64,000 nucleotides of DNA from Terrimesophilobacter sp044464485. GTDB lineage: Bacteria; Actinomycetota; Actinomycetes; Actinomycetales; Microbacteriaceae. Location: assembly GCA_044464485.1 (NCBI GenBank), contig JBIQLG010000004.1, forward strand, positions 153,494 to 217,493, read 5' to 3'. Shown piece by piece: positions 15,492 to 22,620 of this stretch (within the stretch, counting starts at the first letter, position 1; the number at the start of each line of letters is the position of its first letter). The notes under the pieces are model-generated. The model saw only the letters and a list, made by a program, of their open reading frames with translations, was not told the DNA's origin and made no database searches. Position numbers and translations under genes: made by a program.

Positions 15492-16109
15492 ATGACCAAC
15501 TTAAGCCTTGCCATGGGACGCCCTACGCTTGCAGATCGCCTCTTCGCCAGGGGAATCGTCACGGACCTGATTTTGGTGTGTGCCGGAGCGGCTCTCGTGT
15601 CGATAGCCGCGCAGATCGAGGTGCCCCTGTGGCCGGTTCCGATCACCGGTCAGACGCTCGCGGTGCTTCTGGTCGGCAGCGCGTACGGTGCCCTGCGCGG
15701 CACGCTTTCCATGGTGCTGTACGCAGCGCTCGGGGTGCTCGGGCTTCCCGTTTTCAGCGGTGCGGCCTCGGGAACCTCAGTGTTACTCGGACCGACCGGC
15801 GGCTACATCATCGGCTTCATTTTCGCGGCCGCCTTTACCGGTTGGATCGCCCAGCGCTCGTGGGACCGCAAGATTTTGCGGTCAATCGCCGGGTTTCTCG
15901 GAGGGAGCGCGGTCACGTTCGCAATCGGTTTGCCATGGCTGGCGTTCTCTCTCGGGCTCAACCTTCAGCAGACGCTCGAAGGCGGACTGTACCCGTTCAT
16001 CATCGGCGGGATCATCAAGGCGCTCCTCGCCGCAGGGATCATCACGCTCAGCTGGAATTACTTTGAGCGCGAAGACCGGCGTCGGACCGAAAACGAGTTC
16101 TCCGCCTAA
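15492..16109 (+). CDS. bioY: Biotin ECF transporter substrate-binding protein BioY
   Basis: An integral membrane S-component of 205 aa that binds biotin for import. About six hydrophobic segments are visible, with the family block VPLWPVPITGQTLAVLL, the GALRG loop and GPTGGYIIGF. No bioM/bioN (ATPase and T-component) is next to it, so it either uses a shared ECF module encoded elsewhere or works alone. The ATG at 15492 was chosen over the upstream in-frame start at 15462, because TATTCT lies 6 bases before it. The stop overlaps the DUF59 gene stop (CTAA). Confidence 0.92.
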   Translation: MTNLSLAMGRPTLADRLFARGIVTDLILVCAGAALVSIAAQIEVPLWPVPITGQTLAVLLVGSAYGALRGTLSMVLYAALGVLGLPVFSGAASGTSVLLGPTGGYIIGFIFAAAFTGWIAQRSWDRKILRSIAGFLGGSAVTFAIGLPWLAFSLGLNLQQTLEGGLYPFIIGGIIKALLAAGIITLSWNYFEREDRRRTENEFSA

Positions 16110-16435
16110 ATGGCGAACCCGATGGCGCGCATCATGTCACGGCCGTCATCGGTGATTTTCTCCGGCCCCCACGGCGGCATCCACACCCAGTTGATCCTGA
16201 ACTGTTCGACGACGCCGTCCAAGGCTTGCGACATGTCGTCTTCAATGACGTCCGTAAGCGGGCACCCCGCAGATGTCAGCGTCATGCTGACAATGAGTGC
16301 GTTGTTTTCATCGTCCCAACTCAGGTCGTAAATGAGTCCGAGGTCGACGATGTTCACGCCCAACTCAGGGTCGATGACGTCTTTGAGAGCTTCTTCTACC
16401 TGATCGAACAACTGGGGCTCAAGTGCAACAGCCAT
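16106..16435 (-). CDS. SufT/MIP18-family Fe-S assembly factor (DUF59)
   Basis: A 109-aa DUF59 protein that helps load or mature Fe-S clusters on client proteins. The motif DPELGVNIVDLGLIY is diagnostic, and the single reactive cysteine is in TSAGCPLTDVI. The C terminus PPWGPEKITDDGRDMMRAIGF is also typical. It is the last gene of the suf operon, 4 bases after sufC. A TAAGCT box in the sufC end followed by 6 bases and the ATG might give it a second, leaderless transcript. Confidence 0.9.
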   Translation of the reverse strand: MAVALEPQLFDQVEEALKDVIDPELGVNIVDLGLIYDLSWDDENNALIVSMTLTSAGCPLTDVIEDDMSQALDGVVEQFRINWVWMPPWGPEKITDDGRDMMRAIGFAI

Positions 16436-16439
16436 GATC

Positions 16440-17204
16440 TCAGCTTACGTTCGTTGCCGTGAGAAATCGATCGTAGCCTTCATTTTCGAGGCGATCTGCG
16501 AGCTCGGGTCCGCCCTCTTCGGCAATACGGCCGTCAACGAAGACGTGCACGAAATCCGGCTTGATGTATCGCAGGATTCGCGTGTAATGCGTTATCAGCA
16601 GTACTCCGAGATTCGTCGCCTCCTTCGCGCGATTGACGCCATCCGCGACGACCCGCAGCGCATCGACGTCGAGTCCGGAATCCGTTTCATCGAGAATTGC
16701 GAAGCGTGGTTTCAATAATTCCAGCTGCAGGATTTCATGACGCTTCTTTTCTCCGCCGGAAAAACCTTCATTCACGTTTCTCTCGGCGAACGAGCTGTCC
16801 ATGCGCAGGTTCGCCATGGCCGACTTGACGTCCTTGATCCAGTGCCGGATCGCCGGCGCTTCTCCGTCGATGGCCGTTTTGGCGGTGCGCAGGAAGTTTG
16901 TCACGGTGACACCGGGGATTTCCACCGGATACTGCATGGCCAAAAACAATCCCGCCCTGGCACGCTCGTCGACCGTCATGGATAGCACGTCGGTGCCGTC
17001 GAGTTCTATGCTGCCACTCTCTACGTGGTACTTGGGGTGACCCGCGATCGTGTATGCGAGCGTCGATTTTCCGGATCCGTTCGGTCCCATGATCGCGTGT
17101 GTCTCGCCATCCCTGGCAGTGAGGTTCACGCCGTTGAGAATGGATTTCGTGCCCTGATCTGTCTCGACACTGACGTGGAGGTCCTTGATTTCAAGTACTG
17201 GCAT
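16440..17204 (-). CDS. sufC: Fe-S cluster assembly ATPase SufC
   Basis: The 254-aa ABC-type ATPase of the SufBCD scaffold complex. It has GPNGSGKST (Walker A), FSGGEKKRHEILQ (signature with the SufC-specific EKKR) and FAILDETDSGLDVDALR (Walker B and D-loop). It powers the conformational change of SufB-SufD during cluster building. It lies 4 bases after the Rieske protein gene and 4 bases before the DUF59 gene. Confidence 0.97.
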   Translation of the reverse strand: MPVLEIKDLHVSVETDQGTKSILNGVNLTARDGETHAIMGPNGSGKSTLAYTIAGHPKYHVESGSIELDGTDVLSMTVDERARAGLFLAMQYPVEIPGVTVTNFLRTAKTAIDGEAPAIRHWIKDVKSAMANLRMDSSFAERNVNEGFSGGEKKRHEILQLELLKPRFAILDETDSGLDVDALRVVADGVNRAKEATNLGVLLITHYTRILRYIKPDFVHVFVDGRIAEEGGPELADRLENEGYDRFLTATNVS

Positions 17205-17208
17205 GGTT

Positions 17209-17550
17209 CTAGGCTTCTTTTCTTTCGTAGTCGAATCGGGGCGTTGGATCTATGTAGACGTCGCCATCGGTGATCGTCACGTGGAACACGGGCACAGGCT
17301 CATACGCCGGCAAGGTGAGCGCTTCGCCGGTGCGCAAGGAAAATCTGCTCCCGTGCGCCCAGCACTCGATGGTGTCGTCCTCGACGAAGCCCTCCGAAAG
17401 CGAAATATCCCCGTGAGTGCAGGTGTCACCAATCGCAAAAATGTTTCCGGCGGAGTCCTTGACGAGGGCTATGGGCTGATCGTCGATGACCACTCGGACT
17501 GCTGATGTCAACTCCACATCATCGACAGAACATATCCGTACCGTGGTCAT
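17209..17550 (-). CDS. Rieske-type 2Fe-2S ferredoxin in the suf operon
   Basis: A small soluble Rieske protein of 113 aa. The cluster ligands are C44-T-H46 and C63-W-A-H66, and the fold resembles biphenyl dioxygenase-type ferredoxins (NirD-like). Its ATG shares ATGA with the sufD stop, so it is translated together with the scaffold proteins. It may carry electrons for cluster assembly; this is inference from position. No oxygenase subunit is nearby. Confidence 0.9.
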   Translation of the reverse strand: MTTVRICSVDDVELTSAVRVVIDDQPIALVKDSAGNIFAIGDTCTHGDISLSEGFVEDDTIECWAHGSRFSLRTGEALTLPAYEPVPVFHVTITDGDVYIDPTPRFDYERKEA

Positions 17551-18797
17551 TTCGCAGCCCCTGCCACACTCTCGCGCAGCTCAGATTCAATGGCGTCCTG
17601 CAACCGTTCTTCAATCTCCGGAACCCCTATTCGCTGGATGATCGCGGAGAGGAACGCACGTACGACGAGCCGGCGTGCTTCTTCTTCCGGAAGTCCACGA
17701 GACTGCAGATAAAAGAGCTGCTCGTCATCGAAGCGTCCGCTTGCGCTGGCGTGGCCTGCGCCCGCGATGTCGCCGGTCTCGATTTCCAGGTTGGGTACCG
17801 AGTCGGCACGGGTGCCCTCGGTGAGGAGAAGATTGCGATTCTCTTCATAGCTGTCGGTCGCCGGTGCGGTGGGGCGAATCAACACGTCGCCAATCCACAC
17901 GGCCCGCGCGTCCTTCCCCTGGAGCGCTCCGCGATAGCTCACGCGCGACTTCGTGTGGGGTGCATCGTGATTTACGTAGACCTGCTGTTCCAAATGCTGT
18001 CCTGCGTCGGCAAAGTACACGCCCAGCAACTCGATGTCGCCTCCGTCAGACGAGAGGTGGCCATTGGTATTCACGCGTACGATCGAGCCGCTCAGCGAAA
18101 CGACAACGTGTTTGAGGTATGCATCACGACCAACCTTTGCGAAGTGAGTGGCGAGGTGGATGCCGTCGTCCGCCCAGTCCTGGACGCTCACGACCGTGAG
18201 TCGGGCGCCATCCCCCACCAGAATTTCAAGGTTCTCACTCAGGAGCGCATCGCCAGAATTGTCGAACACCACAATGGCCTCGCTGTGCGGCTTCGCTTCG
18301 ATGAGCGTGTGAGCTGCTCGGGGCAACGACCCGAACCCCGACCTCGTGATTCTTGCCTCGACGGAGGTGTTGCCTGAAACGGTGACGGCAAGAGCAGACT
18401 GAAAGTGCGTCCACGCGTTCGCCGAGCCGCGTTCTTCAGGTTTTCCCGCGCGGCCGATTCGGTCGTCGGTGCGCTCGATCCACTCGACGGCTGCTCCAGA
18501 CGGGTCACCGCCCGCGGTCTCAAGCGCGTACTCGTAGCGTGAACCGTCGAGCTCGTCATCGAGCACGGTCGTGATCTTCTGGACCGGAGTGAACTTCCAT
18601 TCGGTCTCGAAACCGGTCACCGGCTCGAAGTCAGCGACATCGAAAGATGCGAATCTCCCGGCACGGCTTTGGATCGGGACAAGGCCCCAACCGCCGTCGC
18701 TGTGCTGTTTCGAGAGCAGTTTCGAATGATCCTGCATGACGCGACGGGAAGACGTCGTCACAGGTGAAACTTCGGGGGTTGCCGAGGGAACTGACAT
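17547..18797 (-). CDS. sufD: Fe-S cluster assembly protein SufD
   Basis: The 416-aa beta-helix partner of SufB in the SufBC2D scaffold. The central region has repeating beta strands with LLGVYFADAGQHLEQQVYVNH, and the C terminus has the SufBD block DDEQLFYLQSRGLPEEEARRLVVRAFL. The N-terminal 60 residues are less conserved. It starts at the ATG at 18797, 2 bases after the sufB stop, and its own stop overlaps the Rieske gene. Confidence 0.96.
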   Translation of the reverse strand: MSVPSATPEVSPVTTSSRRVMQDHSKLLSKQHSDGGWGLVPIQSRAGRFASFDVADFEPVTGFETEWKFTPVQKITTVLDDELDGSRYEYALETAGGDPSGAAVEWIERTDDRIGRAGKPEERGSANAWTHFQSALAVTVSGNTSVEARITRSGFGSLPRAAHTLIEAKPHSEAIVVFDNSGDALLSENLEILVGDGARLTVVSVQDWADDGIHLATHFAKVGRDAYLKHVVVSLSGSIVRVNTNGHLSSDGGDIELLGVYFADAGQHLEQQVYVNHDAPHTKSRVSYRGALQGKDARAVWIGDVLIRPTAPATDSYEENRNLLLTEGTRADSVPNLEIETGDIAGAGHASASGRFDDEQLFYLQSRGLPEEEARRLVVRAFLSAIIQRIGVPEIEERLQDAIESELRESVAGAAK

Positions 18798-18799
18798 CG

Positions 18800-20218
18800 C
18801 TAGCCGACTGATCCTTCCATGCTCATTTCGATGAGCTTGTTGAGCTCCATGGCGTATTCCATGGGTAGTTCCCTGGCAATGGGCTCGATAAAGCCACGAA
18901 CGATCATCGCCATCGCTTCGACGTCCGTCATTCCGCGGGACATGAGGTAAAACAGCTGCTCCGCACTCACGCGCGACACTGTCGCCTCGTGCGCCATCTG
19001 CACTTCATCCTCACGAATGTCGACCGTGGGATAGGTGTCGGATCGCGAAATCGTGTCAACGAGGAGCGCATCGCACATCACCGAGTTCGAGGAGTGATGC
19101 GCGCCTTCGCTCACGCGCACTTCCCCGCGGTATCCCGAACGGCCACCTCCGCGCGCAATGGATTTCGACACGATGGAGGACTGCGTGTGCGGTGCGAGGT
19201 GAATCATTTTCGCACCCGCATCCTGATGCTGGCCGGGGCCGGCAAACGCAACGGACAGGGTCTCCCCCTTGGCGTGTTCACCCGCCAGATAAATGGAGGG
19301 GTACTTCATCGTGACTTTGGAGCCGATGTTGCCGTCGACCCACTCCATCGTCGCGCCCTCGTGGGCAATCGCTCGTTTCGTGACGAGATTGTAGACATTA
19401 TTAGACCAGTTCTGGATCGTGGTGTAACGCACTCGCGCGTTTTTCTTGACGACGATCTCCACGACGGCAGAGTGCAGAGAATCTGTCGTGTAAATGGGCG
19501 CGGTGCAACCCTCGATGTAGTGAACGTAACTGCCCTCGTCCGCGATGATAAGGGTGCGTTCGAACTGACCCATATTCTCTGTGTTGATGCGGAAATAGGC
19601 CTGAAGTGGAATTTCAACATGCACGCCTGGGGGCACGTACACGAACGAACCGCCCGACCATGCCGCAGTGTTCAGCGCGGCGAATTTGTTGTCTCCAGCG
19701 GGAATGATCGTGCCGAAATACTCTTCAAAAAATTCGGGATGTTCGCGCAGAGCCGTATCGGTATCGGTGAAAATGACTCCCTGCTTCGTGAGGTCTTCGC
19801 GAATCTGGTGGTACACGACTTCCGACTCGTACTGTGCGGTCACTCCGGCAACCAGGCGCGACCGTTCTGCTTCCGGGATTCCGATTCGCTCGTAGGTCTC
19901 CTTGATTTCATCGGGGAGATCCTCCCAGGTCTGCGCCTGCTTTTCGGTGGAGCGTACGAAGTACTTGATGTTGTCGAAATCGATGCCCGAAAGATCTGCC
20001 CCCCACGCAGGCATGGGCTTCTTGAGGAACATGCTGAGGCCTTTGAGCCGATTTTTGAGCATCCACTCTGGCTCATTCTTGAGTCGGGAGATGTCAGTGA
20101 CAACGTCAGCATCGATTCCCCTTCTGGCACTTGCTCCCGCGACGTCCGAATCGGCCCAGCCGAATTCATAGACACCGAGGTTCTCAAGTTCAGGTCGATT
20201 GATCAGTACGTCTGACAT
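18800..20218 (-). CDS. sufB: Fe-S cluster assembly protein SufB
   Basis: The 472-aa scaffold protein on which the nascent Fe-S cluster is built. Recognisable blocks are ALNTAAWSGGSFVYVPPGV, EGCTAPIYTTDSLHSAVVE and the C-terminal SAEQLFYLMSRG. No intein interrupts the gene. It is the first gene of the operon, with AGAGGTGGA just before the ATG. The operon lacks a sufR repressor gene upstream and has no sufS or sufU gene, so the desulfurase and sulfur-transfer protein must be encoded elsewhere. Confidence 0.97.
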   Translation of the reverse strand: MSDVLINRPELENLGVYEFGWADSDVAGASARRGIDADVVTDISRLKNEPEWMLKNRLKGLSMFLKKPMPAWGADLSGIDFDNIKYFVRSTEKQAQTWEDLPDEIKETYERIGIPEAERSRLVAGVTAQYESEVVYHQIREDLTKQGVIFTDTDTALREHPEFFEEYFGTIIPAGDNKFAALNTAAWSGGSFVYVPPGVHVEIPLQAYFRINTENMGQFERTLIIADEGSYVHYIEGCTAPIYTTDSLHSAVVEIVVKKNARVRYTTIQNWSNNVYNLVTKRAIAHEGATMEWVDGNIGSKVTMKYPSIYLAGEHAKGETLSVAFAGPGQHQDAGAKMIHLAPHTQSSIVSKSIARGGGRSGYRGEVRVSEGAHHSSNSVMCDALLVDTISRSDTYPTVDIREDEVQMAHEATVSRVSAEQLFYLMSRGMTDVEAMAMIVRGFIEPIARELPMEYAMELNKLIEMSMEGSVG

Positions 20219-20512
20219 TTTCCACCTCTCTGCAACTGCAGCGTTTTCTTCCTACTTCAACTCGTTCACATGGGGCAACATTCCACACAGGCGCTGAATA
20301 CTTCCTCGTGGTGTTTTCTTCAGGTTGCCGTTCACGCCATCGAAGCCGCGTGCTTAGACTGGGCGAAGACTCCGGCATCCTTGCCGGGCACACATGCGCG
20401 GGAATCAAATTCCGGCCGCTCGCCCGTGATCTTCTGATTCTACAGGGCACGGGTGGGAATGCTAGGGCAGCCGCTGCGTGTGAGATAAATTCACGAGCAG
20501 GAGTGCGCAAGA
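20219..20512. other. Divergent intergenic region between sufB and ctaA (294 bases)
   Basis: This is the longest gene-free stretch in the window. It must hold promoters for both directions. On the ctaA side TAAATT at 20486-20491 is a good -10, with AGGAG about 9 bases before the GTG start. On the sufB side I see only the ribosome site. I find no strong dyad that would be a SufR or IscR-like operator, and no small ORF with convincing features. Confidence 0.6.
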
Positions 20513-21451
20513 GTGAACGACGACAAGCGGAATCCACACTGGCTGAGGCGCATCGGGAGGTGGTTTACTCCGCGAACGTTGACACCGCGGGCCAAAGCAT
20601 TCGCGTGGGCTTCTCTTGTGACGGAAGTCATCATCGTCGGCACGGGCGGCTCGGTTCGACTGACTGCTTCGGGCCTTGGCTGCCCCACGTGGCCGCAGTG
20701 CACACCGGGTTCGCTTGTACCGACACCGGAACTCGGATACCACGCGCTAGTCGAGTTTTCGAACCGGATGATGAGCGGCGTTGTCGCCGTGGTCGCTCTC
20801 GTCACGTTTCTCCTTCTCGTGCGATTGCGAAAGTCGCGGCCAGAGTTGTTTTGGTTGAGCCTTTCGCTCGGCATTCTGGTGCTTGTTCAGGCGGGAATTG
20901 GCGGAATCACTGTCCTGTCCAGCCTGGAGTCCTACATCGTCGGCCTCCATTTTGTGCTCTCCGCGATCATGGTGATCCTGGCGACTGCACTCGTGTGGCA
21001 CGTCACCGGCTCGGCAATGCGGGCATCCGCGGACTCGAACTGTATACGCGTGCTGGCGTGGATAATCGCGGGGCTCGCCGGCGTCACCGTTATCGTGGGA
21101 ATTCTCACGACCGGTTCGGGGCCGCATGCCGGCGACATCGACACTCCCCGAAATGGCCTGCCCACTGTTCTCATGGAGCATCTGCACGCGTGGCCCGCGT
21201 ATGCGCTGTTCGCGGCCACCATTCTCATGGTTGTCGCATCCTGGCGGTATTCCTTTGCGGCAACGCGCACACTGAGCTTGTGGCTTCTGGTCGCAGAGTT
21301 CCTGCAAATCGGGGTGGGCCTCTACCAGTCTCGCAATGGCTTGCCGTCGCTTGCCGTCGGAATCCACATGGTGTTCGCGTGCGTTCTTCTTGCCGTGGCG
21401 ACGAGTGTTTTTCTTTCGACGAGATCGGAGCGTCGAGAAGTCGCAGCCTAA
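20513..21451 (+). CDS. ctaA: Heme A synthase (COX15/CtaA)
   Basis: An eight-helix membrane enzyme of 312 aa that oxidises the heme O methyl group to the formyl of heme A for the aa3 oxidase. The first loop carries the cysteine pair C57 and C63 in GLGCPTWPQC, as in the Bacillus-type enzyme. Heme-ligand histidines are in GYHALVEFSNR, GLHFVLSA, EHLHAWPAY and GIHMVFA. AGGAG precedes the GTG at 20513. The stop overlaps the ctaB stop (CTAA); the product of CtaB is its substrate. Confidence 0.94.
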   Translation: MNDDKRNPHWLRRIGRWFTPRTLTPRAKAFAWASLVTEVIIVGTGGSVRLTASGLGCPTWPQCTPGSLVPTPELGYHALVEFSNRMMSGVVAVVALVTFLLLVRLRKSRPELFWLSLSLGILVLVQAGIGGITVLSSLESYIVGLHFVLSAIMVILATALVWHVTGSAMRASADSNCIRVLAWIIAGLAGVTVIVGILTTGSGPHAGDIDTPRNGLPTVLMEHLHAWPAYALFAATILMVVASWRYSFAATRTLSLWLLVAEFLQIGVGLYQSRNGLPSLAVGIHMVFACVLLAVATSVFLSTRSERREVAA

Positions 21452-22398
21452 AACGGCAGAAGCGGATCGATTCCCACAGCGACGAACACGAGCGTCAGGT
21501 ACGTAATGGACGCATGAAAGACCTTCATCGGTGTGCCTTCCATGTTGCGGATAACCTTCGAGTACAGCGCGTGGGATTCGAAAATGAACCATCCGCCTGA
21601 CAGCACCGCGACAACCGTGTACAGCAAACCCATGTTTGCGACGGGGATGAGAAGCAGGGAGCACACGACGGTTGCCCATGCATACAGGATGACCTGGAGT
21701 CCCACCTGGGTGCGGCCCCGCACGACGGCAAGCATGGGCACCTTTGCCGCCTGATAATCATCCCGGTAGCGCATGGAGAGCGGCCAGTAATGAGGTGGTG
21801 TCCACAGAAAGACCACGCCAAACAAAATGACCGGCGCCCAGTCGAGCCCGCCGGTGACGGCCGACCAGCCGACAAGAACCGGCATGCACCCGGCAGCACC
21901 GCCCCAAATGATGTTTTGCGATGTGCGCCGTTTGAGCCACAGCGAATACACGACGACGTAGAACACGTGACCGATGACGGCGAGGCCCGCCGCGACCCAG
22001 TTGACGAGGAGGCCGAGCCAGAGCGTAGAGGACACTCCGAGAACCCACGCGAAAACGAGCGCTTCTCTGTCTGTCAACTCACCCGTGACGAGCGGCCGAC
22101 CGCGCGTACGCCGCATGACACGATCGATGTCACGGTCGATATAACAGTTGAATGCCCCCGCGGAGCCCGCGCTCAGGGCGCCGCCGATGAGAGTTGCGAG
22201 AACGAGAAGCAGGTTGGGGATTCCGCGTTCCGCGAGGAACATGACCGGAATTGTGGTGATCAACAGGAGTTCGATAATGCGCGGTTTCGTGAGCTGAAGG
22301 TACGCGCGCGCCTTGCGGAGGATGCCGCTGCCACCCTTGCGCTGTTGATGGCCCGCGCCGGGTGTCACAAGACTCGTGTGTGCAGACGTGACAATCAC
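21448..22398 (-). CDS. ctaB: Protoheme IX farnesyltransferase (heme O synthase)
   Basis: A UbiA-family membrane prenyltransferase of 316 aa that farnesylates heme B to heme O. The Asp-rich motif NCYIDRDIDRVMRRTRGRPL and the second motif around MRYRDDYQAAKVPML are clear, and about nine hydrophobic segments follow. The GTG at 22398 begins a non-conserved polar N terminus of ~28 residues, so an internal start is possible. Convergent with ctaA and divergent from tkt. Confidence 0.94.
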   Translation of the reverse strand: MIVTSAHTSLVTPGAGHQQRKGGSGILRKARAYLQLTKPRIIELLLITTIPVMFLAERGIPNLLLVLATLIGGALSAGSAGAFNCYIDRDIDRVMRRTRGRPLVTGELTDREALVFAWVLGVSSTLWLGLLVNWVAAGLAVIGHVFYVVVYSLWLKRRTSQNIIWGGAAGCMPVLVGWSAVTGGLDWAPVILFGVVFLWTPPHYWPLSMRYRDDYQAAKVPMLAVVRGRTQVGLQVILYAWATVVCSLLLIPVANMGLLYTVVAVLSGGWFIFESHALYSKVIRNMEGTPMKVFHASITYLTLVFVAVGIDPLLPF

Positions 22399-22474
22399 TC
22401 CTCGATACCGCCCAAAATTGCTTTCCCCTCGAGTTTAGGCTGAGCGGGGCGCTTCGCGTCGCCGCGGGCACACA

Positions 22475-22502
22475 AACGCACCACAGGTGCGTTGCCTATA
22501 CT
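22475..22502 (+). promoter_or_regulatory. tkt-operon promoter with an adjacent dyad operator
   Basis: AACGCACCACAGGTGCGTT (22475-22493) is a perfect 8-bp inverted repeat with a 3-base centre. It is followed 3 bases later by TATACT (22497-22502), the best -10 hexamer in the window. The dyad fills the -35/spacer region, the classic place for a repressor or a MerR-like activator. Transcription would start near 22509, giving a leader of about 110 bases to the tkt ATG. Confidence 0.6.
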
Positions 22503-22620
22503 GAGAATGCTTGCCAGCCGGGTGTTTACTCGGCCATGCCGATGACGTCAGGTGAGCGATTCACAAACGTTCAGCGTCCCAGCGTGGGCACAGCAAAGTG
22601 AGAAAGGTCATCGAACAATC

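Noticed and set aside
20308..21600. A 430-codon open frame on the same strand as ctaA
   Set aside because: It is Arg- and His-rich, overlaps the whole of ctaA in another frame and matches no family; ctaA has all its motifs.
22507..22545. A 12-codon mini-ORF (ATG at 22507, TGA at 22543) in the tkt leader
   Set aside because: It starts only 4 bases after the -10 box, so its ATG is probably not transcribed, and it has no codon pattern of an attenuator peptide.
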